Shown piece by piece: positions 44,409-56,876 of a stretch of 64,000 nt of DNA. A program made the translations under genes and the position numbers. Source of the DNA: Blumeriella jaapii (taxonomy: Eukaryota; Ascomycota; Leotiomycetes; Helotiales; Drepanopezizaceae). The DNA is taken from NCBI GenBank assembly GCA_009599575.1, contig VWND01000025.1:1-64000 (forward strand), given 5' to 3'. The notes beneath the pieces are model-generated. The model was not told the origin of the DNA, did not search any database, and was given only the letters and a program-made list of their open reading frames with translations. How positions within the stretch are numbered: the stretch's first letter is position 1; the number at the start of each line of letters is the position of its first letter.

Positions 44409-46382
44409 ATGTCCAGCCTCCGCCAACGTGGAAAGAAGGAAGAGTCAGCGCGCGACGACTCTCCCGCCCGAGCCGAAGAAGTGCGCCTGGCGCCCGTGTC
44501 GAAGATCATCTACGACGACGACGACTCCGCTGACGCCGGGGCCCAGCACAAACACAAGCACAAACATAAGCAGGGAAAAGACTCGCGCAAGCGCCGCAAC
44601 GGCCTCATCTTCGTCCTCGGCGGGCTCTTCGGCATCTTCGTCGCGGGCTTCTTCGCCAACCGCTCCGACCTCATCGATTTCCCCGAGTTCGGGGACCTGA
44701 GTCTCGATAGCCTGGTGGACGTGCTGCCCGCGGGCTTCGTGAAGGATGCGAGGGACATTTCAAAGGGGGAGAGGGAGACGGTTAACTATGATAGTTTTTC
44801 GGTCGGGCTGAATCTAGTTTCGCAGGGGGTGAAGGCGAAGCACCCAGTCATTATGGTGCCGGGCGTCATCAGCACGGGTTTGGAGAGCTGGGGCACCACG
44901 AACAGCTCGAGGCAGTATTTCCGGAAGCGGCTGTGGGGAAGTTGGAGTATGATGCGCGCGCTGGTCACGGACAAGGAGGGGTGGAAGAGGCACATCATGT
45001 TGGACAAACACACCGGGCTGGATCCTCCGGGCGGGATCAAACTTCGAGCAGCGCAGGGCTTTGACGCCGCAGACTTTTTCATCACCGGATACTGGATCTG
45101 GAGCAAGATTCTGGAGAACCTGGCGACCATTGGGTATGATCCGGACAATTCCTACACGGCGTCGTACGACTGGCGACTGTCGTACAAGAATCTGGAGGTG
45201 AGGGACTCGTATTTCACGCGGCTGAAGATGTACATCGAGATGGCGCATAAGACGTCGGGCGAGAAGGCCGTGCTTGTATCTCACTCCATGGGCAGTCAAG
45301 TCCTGTTCTACTTCTTCCACTGGGTTGCCTCTGCAGAGGGCGGCAATGGAGGAGACGACTGGGTTGATACACATGTGGGATCGTGGATCAATATCAGTGG
45401 ATGCATGCTGGGAGCGCTGAAAGGCCTCCCAGCCGTACTCTCTGGTGAGATGAAGGACACGGCTCAGCTGAACGCTTTTGCAGTGTATGGGTTGGAAAAG
45501 TTTCTGAGCAGGGAAGAACGTGCCGAGATTTTCAGAGCTATGCCTGGTATCAGCAGTATGCTGCCCATCGGCGGCAATGCCGTTTGGGGAAACATGACTT
45601 GGGCCCCAGACGATACGCCCGGTCAGAATGTCAGCTACGGCACATTTTTGAACTTCAAGCACTACAATGGATCGGCGGAGTACCGCAACCTGACAGTCGA
45701 GCAGAGTCTTTCTTATCTGTTGAACACCACCGAGCAGTGGTACCAAGATTCAGTCCGTGGAAGCTACTCGCACGGCGTCGCACATACCACCGCCGAGGTG
45801 GAAGCAAACGAGAACGACCAAAGGAAATGGATCAATCCGCTCGAGACAAGGTTACCGCTCGCGCCGAATCTGAAAATCTACTGTTTCTACGGTACGCACT
45901 CCCGCCCTCATGCTGTGGCATAAAGAGGTAGATGTTTACTCACAGCCACAGGAATCGGCAAACCAACCGAGCGCTCCTACTTCTACCGCACGTCCACCGC
46001 GCTGTCGACGCTCAACATCACCATCGACACGACGCTCTCGCAGGGCAACATCGACCACGGCGTCATCCTCGGCGAGGGCGATGGCACCGTGCCTCTGCTC
46101 TCCACGGGCTACATGTGCAACAAGGGCTGGCACCTCCACCGCTACAACCCGGCCGGCGCTAAGATCAAGGTGTACGAGATGCCGCACGAGCCGGACCGTT
46201 TCAGTCCGCGAGGCGGCCCGAACACGGGCGACCACGTCGATATCCTGGGTCGCCAGAGCCTGAACGACCTCATTCTGAGGGTGGCCGCCGGCAAGGGCGA
46301 CGAGATTGGCGAGTTCGTGCAGAGCAATATTAGGGAGTATGCGGAGAACGTGGATGTTCGGGAGGAGCAGGAGTTTCTGTGA
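44409..46382 (+). CDS. LRO1: Phospholipid:diacylglycerol acyltransferase (Lro1)
   Basis: Makes triacylglycerol by moving an acyl chain from a phospholipid to diacylglycerol; an ER membrane protein with its catalytic domain in the lumen. Two exons, 44409-45891 and 45952-46382, give 637 residues. The cytosolic N-terminus holds a His/Lys run (HKHKHKHK) and RKRR before one membrane span at about residues 64-83. LCAT-fold motifs: VIMVPGVISTGLESW, SYDWRLSY, VLVSHSMGSQVL with the catalytic Ser at 293, GEGDGTVPLLSTGYMC with Asp, and GDHVDILGR with His. Three to four N-x-S/T sites fit a lumenal domain. The intron between FYG and IGKPTERSYFYR is 60 nt. Confidence 0.96.
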
Positions 46383-48021
46383 GCACCGTGGAATGGGTTA
46401 GTCAGGTTTGGCTACCAGGTGAAGAGCGTATGTGTTTCCGGCGTTAAGGTTAGATTAGTGGATGGCTCTTGGGAATCCATCCGGGGGGGGGGGATGACTT
46501 GGGAATGGGTGCTTGGACAAATGGATAAGCCGACGGTGAATTTGGAGGTGAACTTGACAAACTGACCGGGAAGCAGGATCTCCTAGAGAGCCAAACGTGA
46601 GACAGAGGAACTGCAGAATGTGTACCTCCGGGTGTGCCATCTGGGTGCACGTAGATTCACATAACGACGCCGTGTAGATAGAAAGACATTAACAGGAATC
46701 AAACGACCCACCTTATCATTCTGGTTGCATACCTATACATCATAGTATCGGTGAAAATCACTACATCCAACGCCCGGGTTCTTTCTAATGCATCCACCAG
46801 ACATTCCTTGATGCTTGCTAAGCTTGTTGTTTCTCGTCCTTTATCACGGGAACAGTATACGTTGTGACATGCGCCACAGTTCACAGAATGATAATGGCCA
46901 AAAACTCCCAACCCATATCCCCTTCGCTAAAATCCAGTGGTAACTTGGTACACAGTGGCGAGTGTAAGATACAATATACTTGCGTTCGTGACACGCCATG
47001 AATCTCCTCCACCCCGTGCTCTCTGGAGGAGGACTTTGAATCTTCAACATAAATGAGCAAGTAGATTATCAAAATACAAGCTTGCGGTGGAGCTGCCTCT
47101 TGGGCCAGTGGTGGGTACATGGCAGCATCACCTCGTTGGTGGTGCAAGAGACCAGAGGTGCGTGGTCATAAGTGTGTGTTGGGAGTGCCCGCTTCCCAAC
47201 TGCGGAAAGGCACTTGCTGAGTGCTCATCTGGTGTTGTGTTCACGAAATCACAACAGTTAGCAGATTCGAGGCTTGTATCCGAGTTACATACATACATAC
47301 AGTACATGCAACGAGACCATGCTTCCTCGTCTGTCTGTGTGCATGCAATTAGCACTTTGCATGCCGCCGAAGGATGTCGCTCATTTCCTACATTCAACGC
47401 AGCTTTCTCTCGAGAACTGAGACACGAGCGATTGTTTAAGAAATTCAGAGAGGCAAGGTGTAAAGAGAACTTGCAGAGTTCATAGACAAAAATGCTTTTG
47501 TGCTGAGCTTCAAGTTAGCAAGCTCACAGAAGAAGATTCGAGTGATTGACTTTGTGATGGAATTTGTGGCACTGATATGGCGAGGGACATCAGTTTTTGT
47601 ACTTTTCACATTGCCAATACGAGAGTTTACACTGGAAAAGAGGGCAATTTCTTGCTTAAGAGAGACTTGTATTGCAATGTATTTGTTGAAGCACACTTTT
47701 TCATAGCAGAAGCGGCGTTAGCGATTTGCACACAACATATACAGTACCTAGCTTGGTACAGTATACGTGCTTTTGCTATTCTCAGTAATCGATATACTGA
47801 GCCTACACGCATACCCAGATAGTTACAGATACCTTTCTTTACCTTTCCTTAGCCTCGCTGTACATCCCTCGAGCTCACGAAGCACTCGCTTATCTAATCG
47901 TGAGGCTTGGCGCTGTCAACGTTCTAATGCGCGTCAGTCGACACGCTTCGCGCTGCGTCAAATTTCGCGCTTTCCAGCAACAAAAAGCTCGAAATCTGTA
48001 CTGAATTCAATACTAGTCACA
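46383..48021. other. Intergenic region of 1.6 kb, no gene seen
   Basis: A G9 run (about 46484) follows the PDAT gene. CATACATACATACAGTACATG at about 47288-47308 and TACAGTACC/GGTACAGTATACG at about 47740-47768 belong to the GTACAGTAC word family. Open frames are short and unrelated to known families. Confidence 0.5.
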
Positions 48022-49603
48022 ATGCCGCCCTCGGAGAAAGCAATCATTGCTGGCATCAAAGCAGCTGTCCTGGCTATGCATACAGATGCTCCAGAGACTT
48101 TGACAGTACGCAATGCTCGCAAGAAAGCTGAAGAAGATCTTGGGCTCGAGGCGGGCTTCCTTTCCAACGAGAAATGGAAGCAAAAATCCAAGGTCGCGAT
48201 TCAGGACTACGCGGTACGTCCGCCACTCTGCGATTTAGCTGAGACTAATCTTTTTACAGGCTACACTGCCCGCCAAGGAAGAGTCGGAAACCGAAGTATC
48301 TGTGACCAAGCCAAAAGCCGAGAAGAAGAAGCCTGCGCCGAAGAAAGCTGAGCCAACTAAGAAGGCCACGAAGAGAACCTCCGCCGAATCTAAGCCGCGA
48401 CCCGCAAAGCGACAGAAGAAGCAGCATACACCAGTTGAAGACGAGACATCTGATCTGACTGAGCTGACTCCCGAGAAGAGTGATGCATCTTCTGTTGAAG
48501 GCTCGGACAAGAGCAACGCGCCTAAGAAGAAGAAGAAGGGCTCGAACTCAACAGCCCCGCCAAAAAAGCAATCGAATAGCAAGGCGAAAATAGCTAATTC
48601 GGACAAAGATGACTCGGAAGACGAAGAACCAGAGGCGGAAGCCAGTATGGCAGACTCCGGTAGTAGCGATGCGCCCAGGAAGAAGAAGAAACACGTTCTG
48701 AAAAGGAATGCTCAAGCGAAACGGCAATCCAAGAGCAAAACAACAATAACAAACAGCGACGACTCTGAAGAGGAGCAGGGTAGTGACGTTTCGGCACCAC
48801 CCCAGAAGAAAGCGAGTCCAAAGACCGTCGCTTCGCGGGAGGCCAGAAAAGTTGTTGTGGGCACAGATGCAGATTCAGAAGACGAGAAACCTGCGCCGGG
48901 CCCAGTATCCACACCCAAAAGGGGCTCGTTCAAGCAACCTCCCTCCTCAGACGCCAAGCACGCTTCGCCAAAGCCTAAAGTCGACGAAGGGGTCGGCTCA
49001 GAATCAGAAATGTCTGTCGTCCTTGACCCCACCCCAAAACCAAAGCGTCAGCGTGCGCCAAAGGGAGCGAAGAAAGCCAAGGAACCCAAGACTCAAAAGG
49101 TGCCTAAAACCGCATCCAAAGACCTGTCACCCGATGAGATTCAGATCAAGACTCTGCAATCGCAACTCAAGAAATGCGGTGTTAATAAGATATGGCAATT
49201 TGAGCTCAAACAATACGGCGACGATACCAAGGCAAAGATAAGGCATCTTACCAAGGCATTGAAAGATATTGGAATGGTAGGGAGGTTCAGCGAGTCGAGA
49301 GCTAGAGAGATCAAAGAGACGCGTGAGCTGATGGCTGACGTGGAAGCTGTTAAGGAGATGGATGATAAGTGGGGCATGGAGAGCGGAAGACGAAGTCGAG
49401 GCGCTGCTCCCAAGAAGAATCTCCGGGAAGCGAGTGTCGAAGAGGATGCCGGGAGTGGAGATGGAAGAGATGAGAGAAGTAAAATCAAGGGTGCAGGGAA
49501 AGACAACGATGACGAGGACAGTGATGATCAGCCTGCGGCTCGGAAAGCACGAGCAAGAGCATCACTTGCGTTTCTTGGCGACGAGGAAGACAGCGATGAT
49601 TGA
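48022..49603 (+). CDS. HIRIP3-like nuclear protein (DEK_C/CHZ-type), acidic-basic
   Basis: Two exons, 48022-48213 and 48260-49603, give 511 residues. The N-terminus (KAIIAGIKAAVLAMHTDAPETLTVRNARKKAEEDLGLEAGFLSNEKWKQKSKVAIQDY) is a small helical DEK_C-like domain. A long central part alternates Lys/Pro- and Ser/Asp/Glu-rich stretches with KKKKK and SEDE blocks, as in nuclear chromatin proteins. The C-terminus carries IKTLQSQLKKCGVNKIWQFELKQYGDDTKAKIRHLTKALKDIGMVGRFSESRAREIKETRELMADVEAV, the conserved domain shared with HIRIP3-type histone-binding proteins. The end is acidic (LGDEEDSDD). A role in histone handling is inferred from family resemblance only. The ATG is in CACAATGC. Confidence 0.75.
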
Positions 49604-50765
49604 AAGGGACGTTCCGAGGGTGAATCTCTGAAATATTGAAGCATTGCGAGCAGACAGCGGCATCAATCTGGAGTCACATGCGATTTGCGATTGCGATAAT
49701 TGGGAATGCAATGCCACATATCTTAGTTTCAAAAAGTTTCGCCTTTTCTTGACGTAGTGAGGTTCTAGGCTTGACAAGCGAGACTTGCAGAGCAGGCTGG
49801 TCAAAACAAGATCAGGAGCAGTAACACTTTTTCATGTTGGTGCTCACGGCAACTTCCACCGGGAAGTCACTGCTGGCAGTGACAACCTTCACATAGGAAG
49901 AGGGCTCTCAGGTATGGAGATTAAGATTGGAAACAACCTGAAGGACTTGTTATTTGCAATCACAAGGGCGAGGTTACAGTGCTGTGGGGCTTTTACAAAC
50001 TCTAGGCTCTGCTCTGCTCCTTTGATGATCTGCTATTTACGCTTCGGGACCAAGTGCATAAGAAAGTATCAAATGGCTTAGACCTCGTGCCATTCTAGCC
50101 AATTCATGACTACTTTTGGTACTGTACTTGATATTTATCAGACAGAGAATAAGTGGCCGATAAAGGAACCTAGGAATCACCAAAATGACTTCGATTCGTG
50201 GCTGTTTGCTTAACATTGACTCCACGTACACGCTTCAATCAGCCGCGTGACGAACTCTCTGATTCTCTCTCAAGTTCGTAAGGGATGAGTTGTTCTTTCT
50301 CTGCGTTGGAAGTCTTTCGTTTGCTGTGTGAACAGTTTAGGATCTGGTAGAAATAGCCACCCAAGGCAAGGTATGTTTATGTCACGTGACGCATCCATAA
50401 TTTATATCTCAACCCCCTGGGCAAGAGCCAGGCCTGACACGTTGTTTGTAACCTACCGCTCACCACGACTCTCTTGGACCTGGCTGTTGTGTCTCACAAT
50501 GTTTCCGTTTCACCACCCAGGTAAACAAAAAGTGACCGCCAGTGATGTCACCACAGCCACGTCGGCTCATGCACAAGCATCCAAAGCAGGTTCGCTATAA
50601 AACCACCCTGCCTCGTACAACTCTCGCAGTCATCTGCGTCTGTGGCTTATTCGATCTGGCTCCAGCTGAGAGTTGTATTTAAGGCTTGCTCGCTCGTTTT
50701 CAACCTCAGACTCCTAAACTTCAACTCATCATCACGCCCCCGACTTCCAACTATCCCGCTTCGAT
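49604..50765. other. Intergenic region before the SMP-C2 gene
   Basis: Ends with the promoter of the next gene: an E-box GTCACGTGAC at about 50380-50389 and a TATA box near 50595. No gene seen. Confidence 0.5.
50595..50604 (+). promoter_or_regulatory. TATA box of the SMP-C2 gene
   Basis: CTATAAAACC, about 165 bp before the ATG at 50766. Confidence 0.5.
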
Positions 50766-52430
50766 ATGGCTTCACTTGTGGAGAAATTGACGGCTGAAGA
50801 TAGCGGAGAGTCAGTCAGTAAGTAGAGTCGCCGACTTACTCCATCTACTTTGTGGATCTCGCATGATTTGTGTGCATCAGTTAATTGGTTGAGTAATTAG
50901 ATTTCCTGAACGACCTCGTTGCCCATCTATGGCCCTATATCAATGTCGCCAGTAGTAAGATGGTTAAGGAGATCGCCGATCCTATGTTCAAGACTATGCT
51001 CCCAGGGCCACTGGCGTCCCTTCACTTTACCAAGATCGATCTCGGTCACGTCCCTTTCCAACTCTCTAACGTGCTTGTCACAAAGACCGAGGCCGGTGAC
51101 ATCAAGCTTGGCTTGAACGTCGACTGGGCTGGCAAGTGTGACATTGAGCTGGATGGTAGCATGATCCCCACCCTCGTGAGTCAGGTCCTGGATTCTCTTT
51201 TATCAAGGTCATCGAGCTGATCCACAATACAGGGAGTAGAGAAGGTTGCGCTTCATGGCAGACTTTCGATTCTACTGGGCCCAGTCTCTGATGTTCTCCC
51301 TCTGGTAACGTTGAGCCTCGGATCCACGACAGGCCCTCAGATTTGGCTAACGATGTCTATAGATAGGAGCTGCCCAAATCGCTTTCGTCAACCCACCAAT
51401 TCTGAAACTCGACTTCACAGGTGCCGCCAACATCGCTGATCTCGACCTGATTGATGGATCGGTACGCAAGGTCATGCTCAGCATCATCAACTCCATTATC
51501 GTGATGCCGAACCGTTTCCTGTACAAGATCGACGCTGCCAACGACTACTTCAAGACCCAGATCTCCCCGATTGGCGTCATTCGACTCACAGTCGAGAAGG
51601 CGTCGGGGTTTGTAGAGGAGAAGGAAAGCCCAGGCAAGAGGTTCCTGTCGAAACTCACGGGTGCTTCCCCCGATACCTATTGCAAAGTCAGCGTCGGTGC
51701 TGAAGAGCCCTGGCGCACCACGACCAAGAACAACACTACCAATCCCTCCTGGGACGAGGTGCATGACTTTGTCGTTACGGATTTGAACCAGTGCATTACC
51801 GTGGATCTCTTAGATCACGACCTCAACAGCGACGATCAGATCGGCATCGGCGTCACGACTGTCAAGGATATCTTGTCTGGTGGCGGCAAGCACGAGCTCA
51901 GTCTCGTACACAAAGACCAACCAATCGAGGGCAAAGTCTCGCTGTCCTGCAAGTTCTTCCACGTCGGACCCGACGACGGCAGCTTCTCTGCTTCGGAACA
52001 CGGCGCCGAGGGTCTGCTCTGCGGCATAGCCACCGTCCTGGTCTCGGGCGCATACGGTGTTCCGGGCAGGCGGGAGGAGCTCGCGCCGAGCGTGGCCGTG
52101 ACGTGGGGCGAGAAGCATCACTTCCAGACCGCCGTCGTCACCGATACGCCAGGCACCGATATCTCCAACCCGACCTTCGATTCGACGTTCCGCATTCCCG
52201 TCACGGCCGACATGGTGGCCAGTGGGGCGCAGAGCTTCCGAATCGCTCTCCTGAACAAGAAGCTCGAGACGGGCTCCGTCGAGATACCGCTCTCGGATGT
52301 GCAGAATGCTCCAGACATGGTTCTCCAGAACACATTTGACGTTGGTGGAGGGGCGGCGGTCCGAGCCAGCATATCTCTGCGTGGTATTGTTCCGGCGAGC
52401 TTGGAAGAACTCACCCTCCCTCAGCATTAG
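50766..52430 (+). CDS. SMP and C2 domain protein (tricalbin-like lipid transfer)
   Basis: Four exons: 50766-50817, 50901-51175, 51233-51304 and 51363-52430, giving 488 residues. Exons 1-4 build an SMP-type lipid-binding domain: FLNDLVAHLWPYINVASSKMVKEIADPMFK, LGHVPFQLSNVLVTKTEAGDIKLGLNVDWAGKCDIELD, VEKVALHGRLSILLGPVSDVLPL, QIAFVNPPILKLDFTGAANIADLDLIDGSVRKVMLSIINSIIVMPNRF. A first C2 domain follows (IGVIRLTVEKASGF ... SPDTYCKVSVG ... TTNPSWDEVHDFVV ... DHDLNSDDQIGIGV) with its Asp ligands. A second C2-like domain (about residues 345-475) is more divergent. No membrane hairpin is visible at the N-terminus, unlike tricalbins and extended synaptotagmins, so it may act as a soluble or peripheral member. 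The pre-ATG sequence is CGATATGGC. Confidence 0.88.
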
Positions 52431-53395
52431 ATACTCGAAGCTGCAAGCCAACGCTTTCTGGGCATTCGTTGCACGCAACTACATCGGTAGCTACTGTAAA
52501 AGATGAACACGTATGTGGTGGAGGAAGAGCAGGCTTGGCGGGCTCCTTCAGGCATCAGAGACATCAGTGTACTTCTATCAATCCACGCATTACATCCCAC
52601 AAGTAAACAGTCAGTACCAAACCTATCGAGCAGAAGCATAGAGCCGACCAGGTAGAGCCCAAAAACCCGAGCAAGTGGCTCCAGCCTCGTTCACCTACCT
52701 GCCACTTGACCTGGCTCAGATAATATGATTCATCTAACAAGCCTCTATCCCTTCCCCACCAGGTACCTCATTATTACAGGCGCGAGCTATTCGCCCATCA
52801 AGCGCCTAGCAACGTTCTGACTTGTTCTCTCTCCCTCTCTCTCTCCCCTTCTCCCTCTCTCACCAAACCACATCGATCGAGAGATTCCAAAAATCGTCTA
52901 TCCACAGGTATGGCACCACTCACGCAACTCTCTATTCAAAACTCCAAGCAACATCCCCAAGCCAGCCACCGCGCGACAACCACCGCATGTGGTGGGCCGC
53001 AGAAGAGCCTGGGCCGGAATCACTGCAAGTGGAGGAGGAGGAGGTGTCGGGCAGCAGTCGAGCGGCAACGGGGCCTCCAGGACGGGTCGGGGGCGAGATC
53101 GGCAGTCCGTTTGTCAAGCCGCGGCCATCACATCAGAAGATCGGGTAAGTGTGGCTGGCTGGTTGGAGATTTTCCGCTTGGTGGGTAGTGAAGCAGAGAG
53201 AGAGAGAGAGAGAGATGCTTGAGGGCTTCTTCCTATCAAGTTTGGCGTTTTGGGGCTCGAAACAATGGGAGTGCGGATTCTGGATCGCAAATGTCACGCG
53301 GTGCGGTACGCTCAACGGCCAGACTTGAAGGGGGGAATTTGCATCACTTAAGCGAGTTGTGATATTGTCTATCGGTATCAACTACGAGCCGAGAG
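52431..53395. other. Intergenic, possible transcribed leader
   Basis: A CT-rich run (52826-52860) and an AG repeat (53195-53214). An ATG at 52910 and a GT donor-like site after 53140 hint at an exon of an unidentified gene, but no frame has recognisable content, so I do not call one. Confidence 0.4.
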
Positions 53396-55742
53396 CTAAA
53401 ACATCCCAAGCAAATCCTCGTTCGTCGCCTTTTTCGGGCCACCTTGGGGCGGAGGCGGCTGTGATCCTCCCACATCCAAGGCCGCAAAGCCGTTCATCAT
53501 GTCATTCTGTCCAGCAGCGGGCCCACTCGAACTGCTTCCGTTCATGTCAAACAGACCCATCATATCGTCCATACTACTTATAACGGGTGGTGCGCCGGCG
53601 GTCGGGCTTGCAATTTGCTGAGGAGTACCAGCAAGACCTTCGAGGCCGGTCACGCCACCCATCGGTGGTACGTCGGCGGATGCTGGTGCTGCGCCGTCGA
53701 AATCAATGTCCAAGAGATTCTCGGCGTTGTTTTGGTTCGCGACAACTGCGGCGGCAATAGGGTTGTCGGCCGCGTCTTGGCGTTGTTCTTGGATGGCTGC
53801 ATTTTGAAGGGCATCAGCACCATAGCGGCCTGCGCCGACGAATGTCTCGGGCGGTTTGTGGTAGACTGAAGCGAGGGTGGAGAGCTCATTGAGGAGTTGT
53901 TCTAGGAGTATGGGGGGTAGAGATGACATTGTAGTGGTGATAGCAGGTTTGTCGGAGAGAATGATGTCCTGCTTCATCGTCAGATTTGCTAGATTGCATC
54001 GAGCACAAGAACTTTACCTTAGCGACCTGAAGATCACCTGATAGCAGTCGCCAGTAGACATAGGCTCTGTCCCTGATATCAGGGTTGTCGTTCTCTGCTG
54101 TTGCGGCTTGAAGCACCTTCTGTACAAGCCCTTGATTGTTGTCTGGTTTCTTCAAGAAGAGCTTCACAACTGCAGTCAAAATCTGTAGTTGAGTTTGAGT
54201 GAATTCCTCCATGAATCCTTCAACGAAACCAGCGAGGATGTCATCGGCGTTGCTGATCTTTTCGGCATACTCTCCCACGATCCAAATCAAAGCGCCTCGT
54301 GCGTTGGGCTCATCCAGCTCGTCGATGTACTTACACAGGGTCGGAATTATTCCCTCATAGCCAGGGTACTTTCGGAAGATATCCTTGATGACCACGATCG
54401 CTTCTTGCACAACATAGTTGACCTTGGTGGCAATAAGATCAAGGAGCGTGTTCACACACTTCTCGCTAGCGCTCTCGATCTTGATGGCTGCTTGGCCGAT
54501 GGCCTTGACAGCTCTCCGTACGAAGTCCATGTCAACTTCTAAGGCGTACTCCTTTAACTCGGCCAGCAGTTGATCGACATTTTTGTCGTCCGCTATCCGC
54601 ACCAGAATCTCCAGCTTCTGCAGTTTGACGTATGGAGGATCGTTGTACTTGCAGAAGAAAACTCGGAGTTCCTTGCTGAGAATGTCTGGCTTGGCTTGGA
54701 GTAGCAGGTCAATATTCCGTAAGGCAACGTATTGGACTTCTGGAGCTGACGCAACAAGGGTGACTAAAATGTTCAGTATGTGAATGCAGGAATTGACCAG
54801 GTAACATACCCAGAGGAGGTGCCATTTTCTTCAGGTATTGCTTGTTCAGCTCCTGACTGACATTCCGCATATGCAAAAACACAACTTTAACGGCAGCCAA
54901 AACAACACTTGGGTTGACGTGTTGGAATTGAGGTGACACTCTTTCGCAGATATGCTCCGATTCCTTCACATCTTGGGCCTTGTAGTCGGCTAGTGTTGTG
55001 AGAATGGTCACTCTGCCCCACTCAGTACACTCGTTGAGCGCCATCAGCATCTTCTTGAGCGTCGTGGAGGTGATGCGCAGTGCCTTTGTCTCTGGCGCCA
55101 CCTCGTTGATCTCAACCAACGCCGTAACCGAGTTAGCTACCACCATTGGATTTGGGTCGCCAATCAATTCTTGTAACGTTTCCAGGAAACCATTCTCGAG
55201 GCACATGGTAGGGTTCAGATCGAAAAGTTTAGCAACACAAATGGCAGCCGTCTTCCGCACATAGGGGGATTCGTCTCGTAGTGTTTTGCGCAGAGGCTCC
55301 TCCATGTAATCTACCATCTTGTCTACCCGAATGCACCCCATTGTCCTGATTGCCAGAGCTCTTACTAGGGGGTTCGGGTCCTCGGAGTCTTGAACAAATG
55401 TATTGACCGCCAAAATACAAAGGTCGGGGTGTGATTTGGCATAGTTCCTATTCGACACACATCAGCACATTGTCACAGAGTAGCAAGCCAAAGGACAAAG
55501 TGGAGAGCCTACATGAGGTACAGATACACCAACTTCTTCTGGTCCAGATCTGCCGTTGCGATGTTCTTCAGCACGTCGGGGAAAAGCGCAGACACGTCCT
55601 TGCCCAAGGTCATAGACATGATGGTCTTCTGAATTGCCTCCTTGCGCTCGTATGCATACTGCGAGACCAGGCCGGCTCTCAGCTCAAATGTTTCGCCTTT
55701 CTTGGGTACCGCGAAGGCCCCTTTGATTCTGTTTACCGCCAT
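53396..55742 (-). CDS. APL2: AP-1 complex beta subunit (beta-adaptin, Apl2)
   Basis: Large subunit of the clathrin adaptor AP-1, trans-Golgi to endosome. Four exons: 55742-55513, 55447-54810, 54763-54018 and 53968-53396, giving 728 residues. The alpha-solenoid trunk shows [17 protein letters not shown] at the exon 1/2 joint, [119 protein letters not shown] and [19 protein letters not shown] Pro/Ala/Gly-rich hinge holds LLDIDF, a clathrin-box-like motif, and the end is DLLGMF. There is no ear domain, which is usual for fungal beta-1 chains. AP-1 rather than AP-2 is chosen on overall wording and is inference. Confidence 0.9.
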
Positions 55743-56153
55743 CGCTCGCAGAGATGGCGATTAGAGGTGCCCCTCATACGCCGTCGGCTCTCCTCGATGG
55801 TACGGTGAAGAGGCAGCGCAGCTTTGCGCAAGTCGCGGTGGCTGTTCTCGATCTTCTCGGAGTCGAGGAGACCGATCTCGAGTGAAGCTATGTGCTTCTG
55901 CGATGCGAAGGTGTGATGGTCGAGAGTTGCGGGAGCAGAATGTTGGTGTAACGATTCCAACAATTGACAGTTTCAGCCTTCGGAGTCTTGACGCTAGAAA
56001 GGCGACGGGAACAGGGGGCGACGCAACAACAATTCCATGTCACTTGGACCTGAAACGACGACTCTGACCAGAATCTCGAACTCAAATGGTAAGTTCACGT
56101 TATCTTCTCTTCTCCTCTCTTCTCTTCTCTGTTCCTTTTCTACCATCTTCATC
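55743..56153. promoter_or_regulatory. Divergent promoter region between AP-1 beta and the 59-aa protein
   Basis: The 411 bp between the start codons of two head-to-head genes. It ends in a CT-rich stretch (56105-56145) before the ATG at 56154, typical of fungal core promoters or leaders. Confidence 0.45.
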
Positions 56154-56389
56154 ATGAGTCTTATTGAATCTTCCAAGGCAAACCTCCCTAACCTCCGCCG
56201 GCTCTTTGTCGAAGCCCGTACAGACGCTGAAGAGAGTGCATATTCGAGGAATGCAGTAAGTGCGCTTCTTTCCCCGTACATGCTTGAACGAACATCTACT
56301 GATAAGTACAGTTCTATAATATCGTGATGTTCATGTCATCGGTAGCGGTCTTCAGCCTCGTTGCACAACGGATAAGCAAGACTACTTGA
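56154..56389 (+). CDS. Small tail-anchored membrane protein, 59 residues
   Basis: Two exons, 56154-56255 and 56312-56389, joined in phase 0. The donor is GTAAGT, the branch CTGAT and the acceptor ACAG, intron 56 nt. The protein runs MSLIESSKANLPNLRRLFVE, then a charged stretch (ARTDAEESAYSRNA), one hydrophobic span FYNIVMFMSSVAVFSLVA and a basic tail QRISKTT. The layout fits a C-terminally anchored protein of an organelle outer membrane or ER. Small TOM-complex subunits have a similar plan, but the sequence does not match one that I recognise. An in-frame ATG at 56037 would add 39 residues; the CT-rich leader and the clean second ATG favour 56154. Confidence 0.6.
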
Positions 56390-56876
56390 CGGACCTTCTC
56401 AAAGCACAAGACGTCCGAAGAAGCACAGAAAGATTTTGTTGACTTCACCTCTTGAATGCGGGCTGGGGACTCGCTTCCAAGACAGCTGCATTGCAGCTTC
56501 AGAACTATGAATCGGGCGGATTGTACGGTAGTGGGACTTAAAGCAGGAGAATCTCGGGGCGGGGGACTGCTCATCCAAGGCTCCTCGCAAGGGACGTTGC
56601 GAATTGGTCCTCCTCGGATGATAGGAGACAAAGGGGACTTAAGATACTCTCCAAGTTTTGCGAAATAGGCCTTGGGCCATCAACTCGATTGATTCCCTCA
56701 CATCTGTGAACTGTCCCTGGTGGGTCTCTCATTTGATCTCCCTCTTATTCTGTCCAAGCCGTACGTCCCCAACACATGATTTGCACATCATGAATATTCC
56801 TCTGGTATTACGGCTCCTCTGCCCTCCCTTGGCGTCCTCTCCTGATTCTGTCGAATTCCAACCCCCTCTCGAATCC
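56390..56876. other. 3' flanks of two convergent genes
   Basis: Between the 59-aa protein gene and the BolA gene; no gene seen. Confidence 0.4.

Noticed and set aside
52910..53188. Possible gene starting at 52910
   Set aside because: A start and a donor-like site are present, but all three frames are of low complexity and no downstream exon is recognisable.
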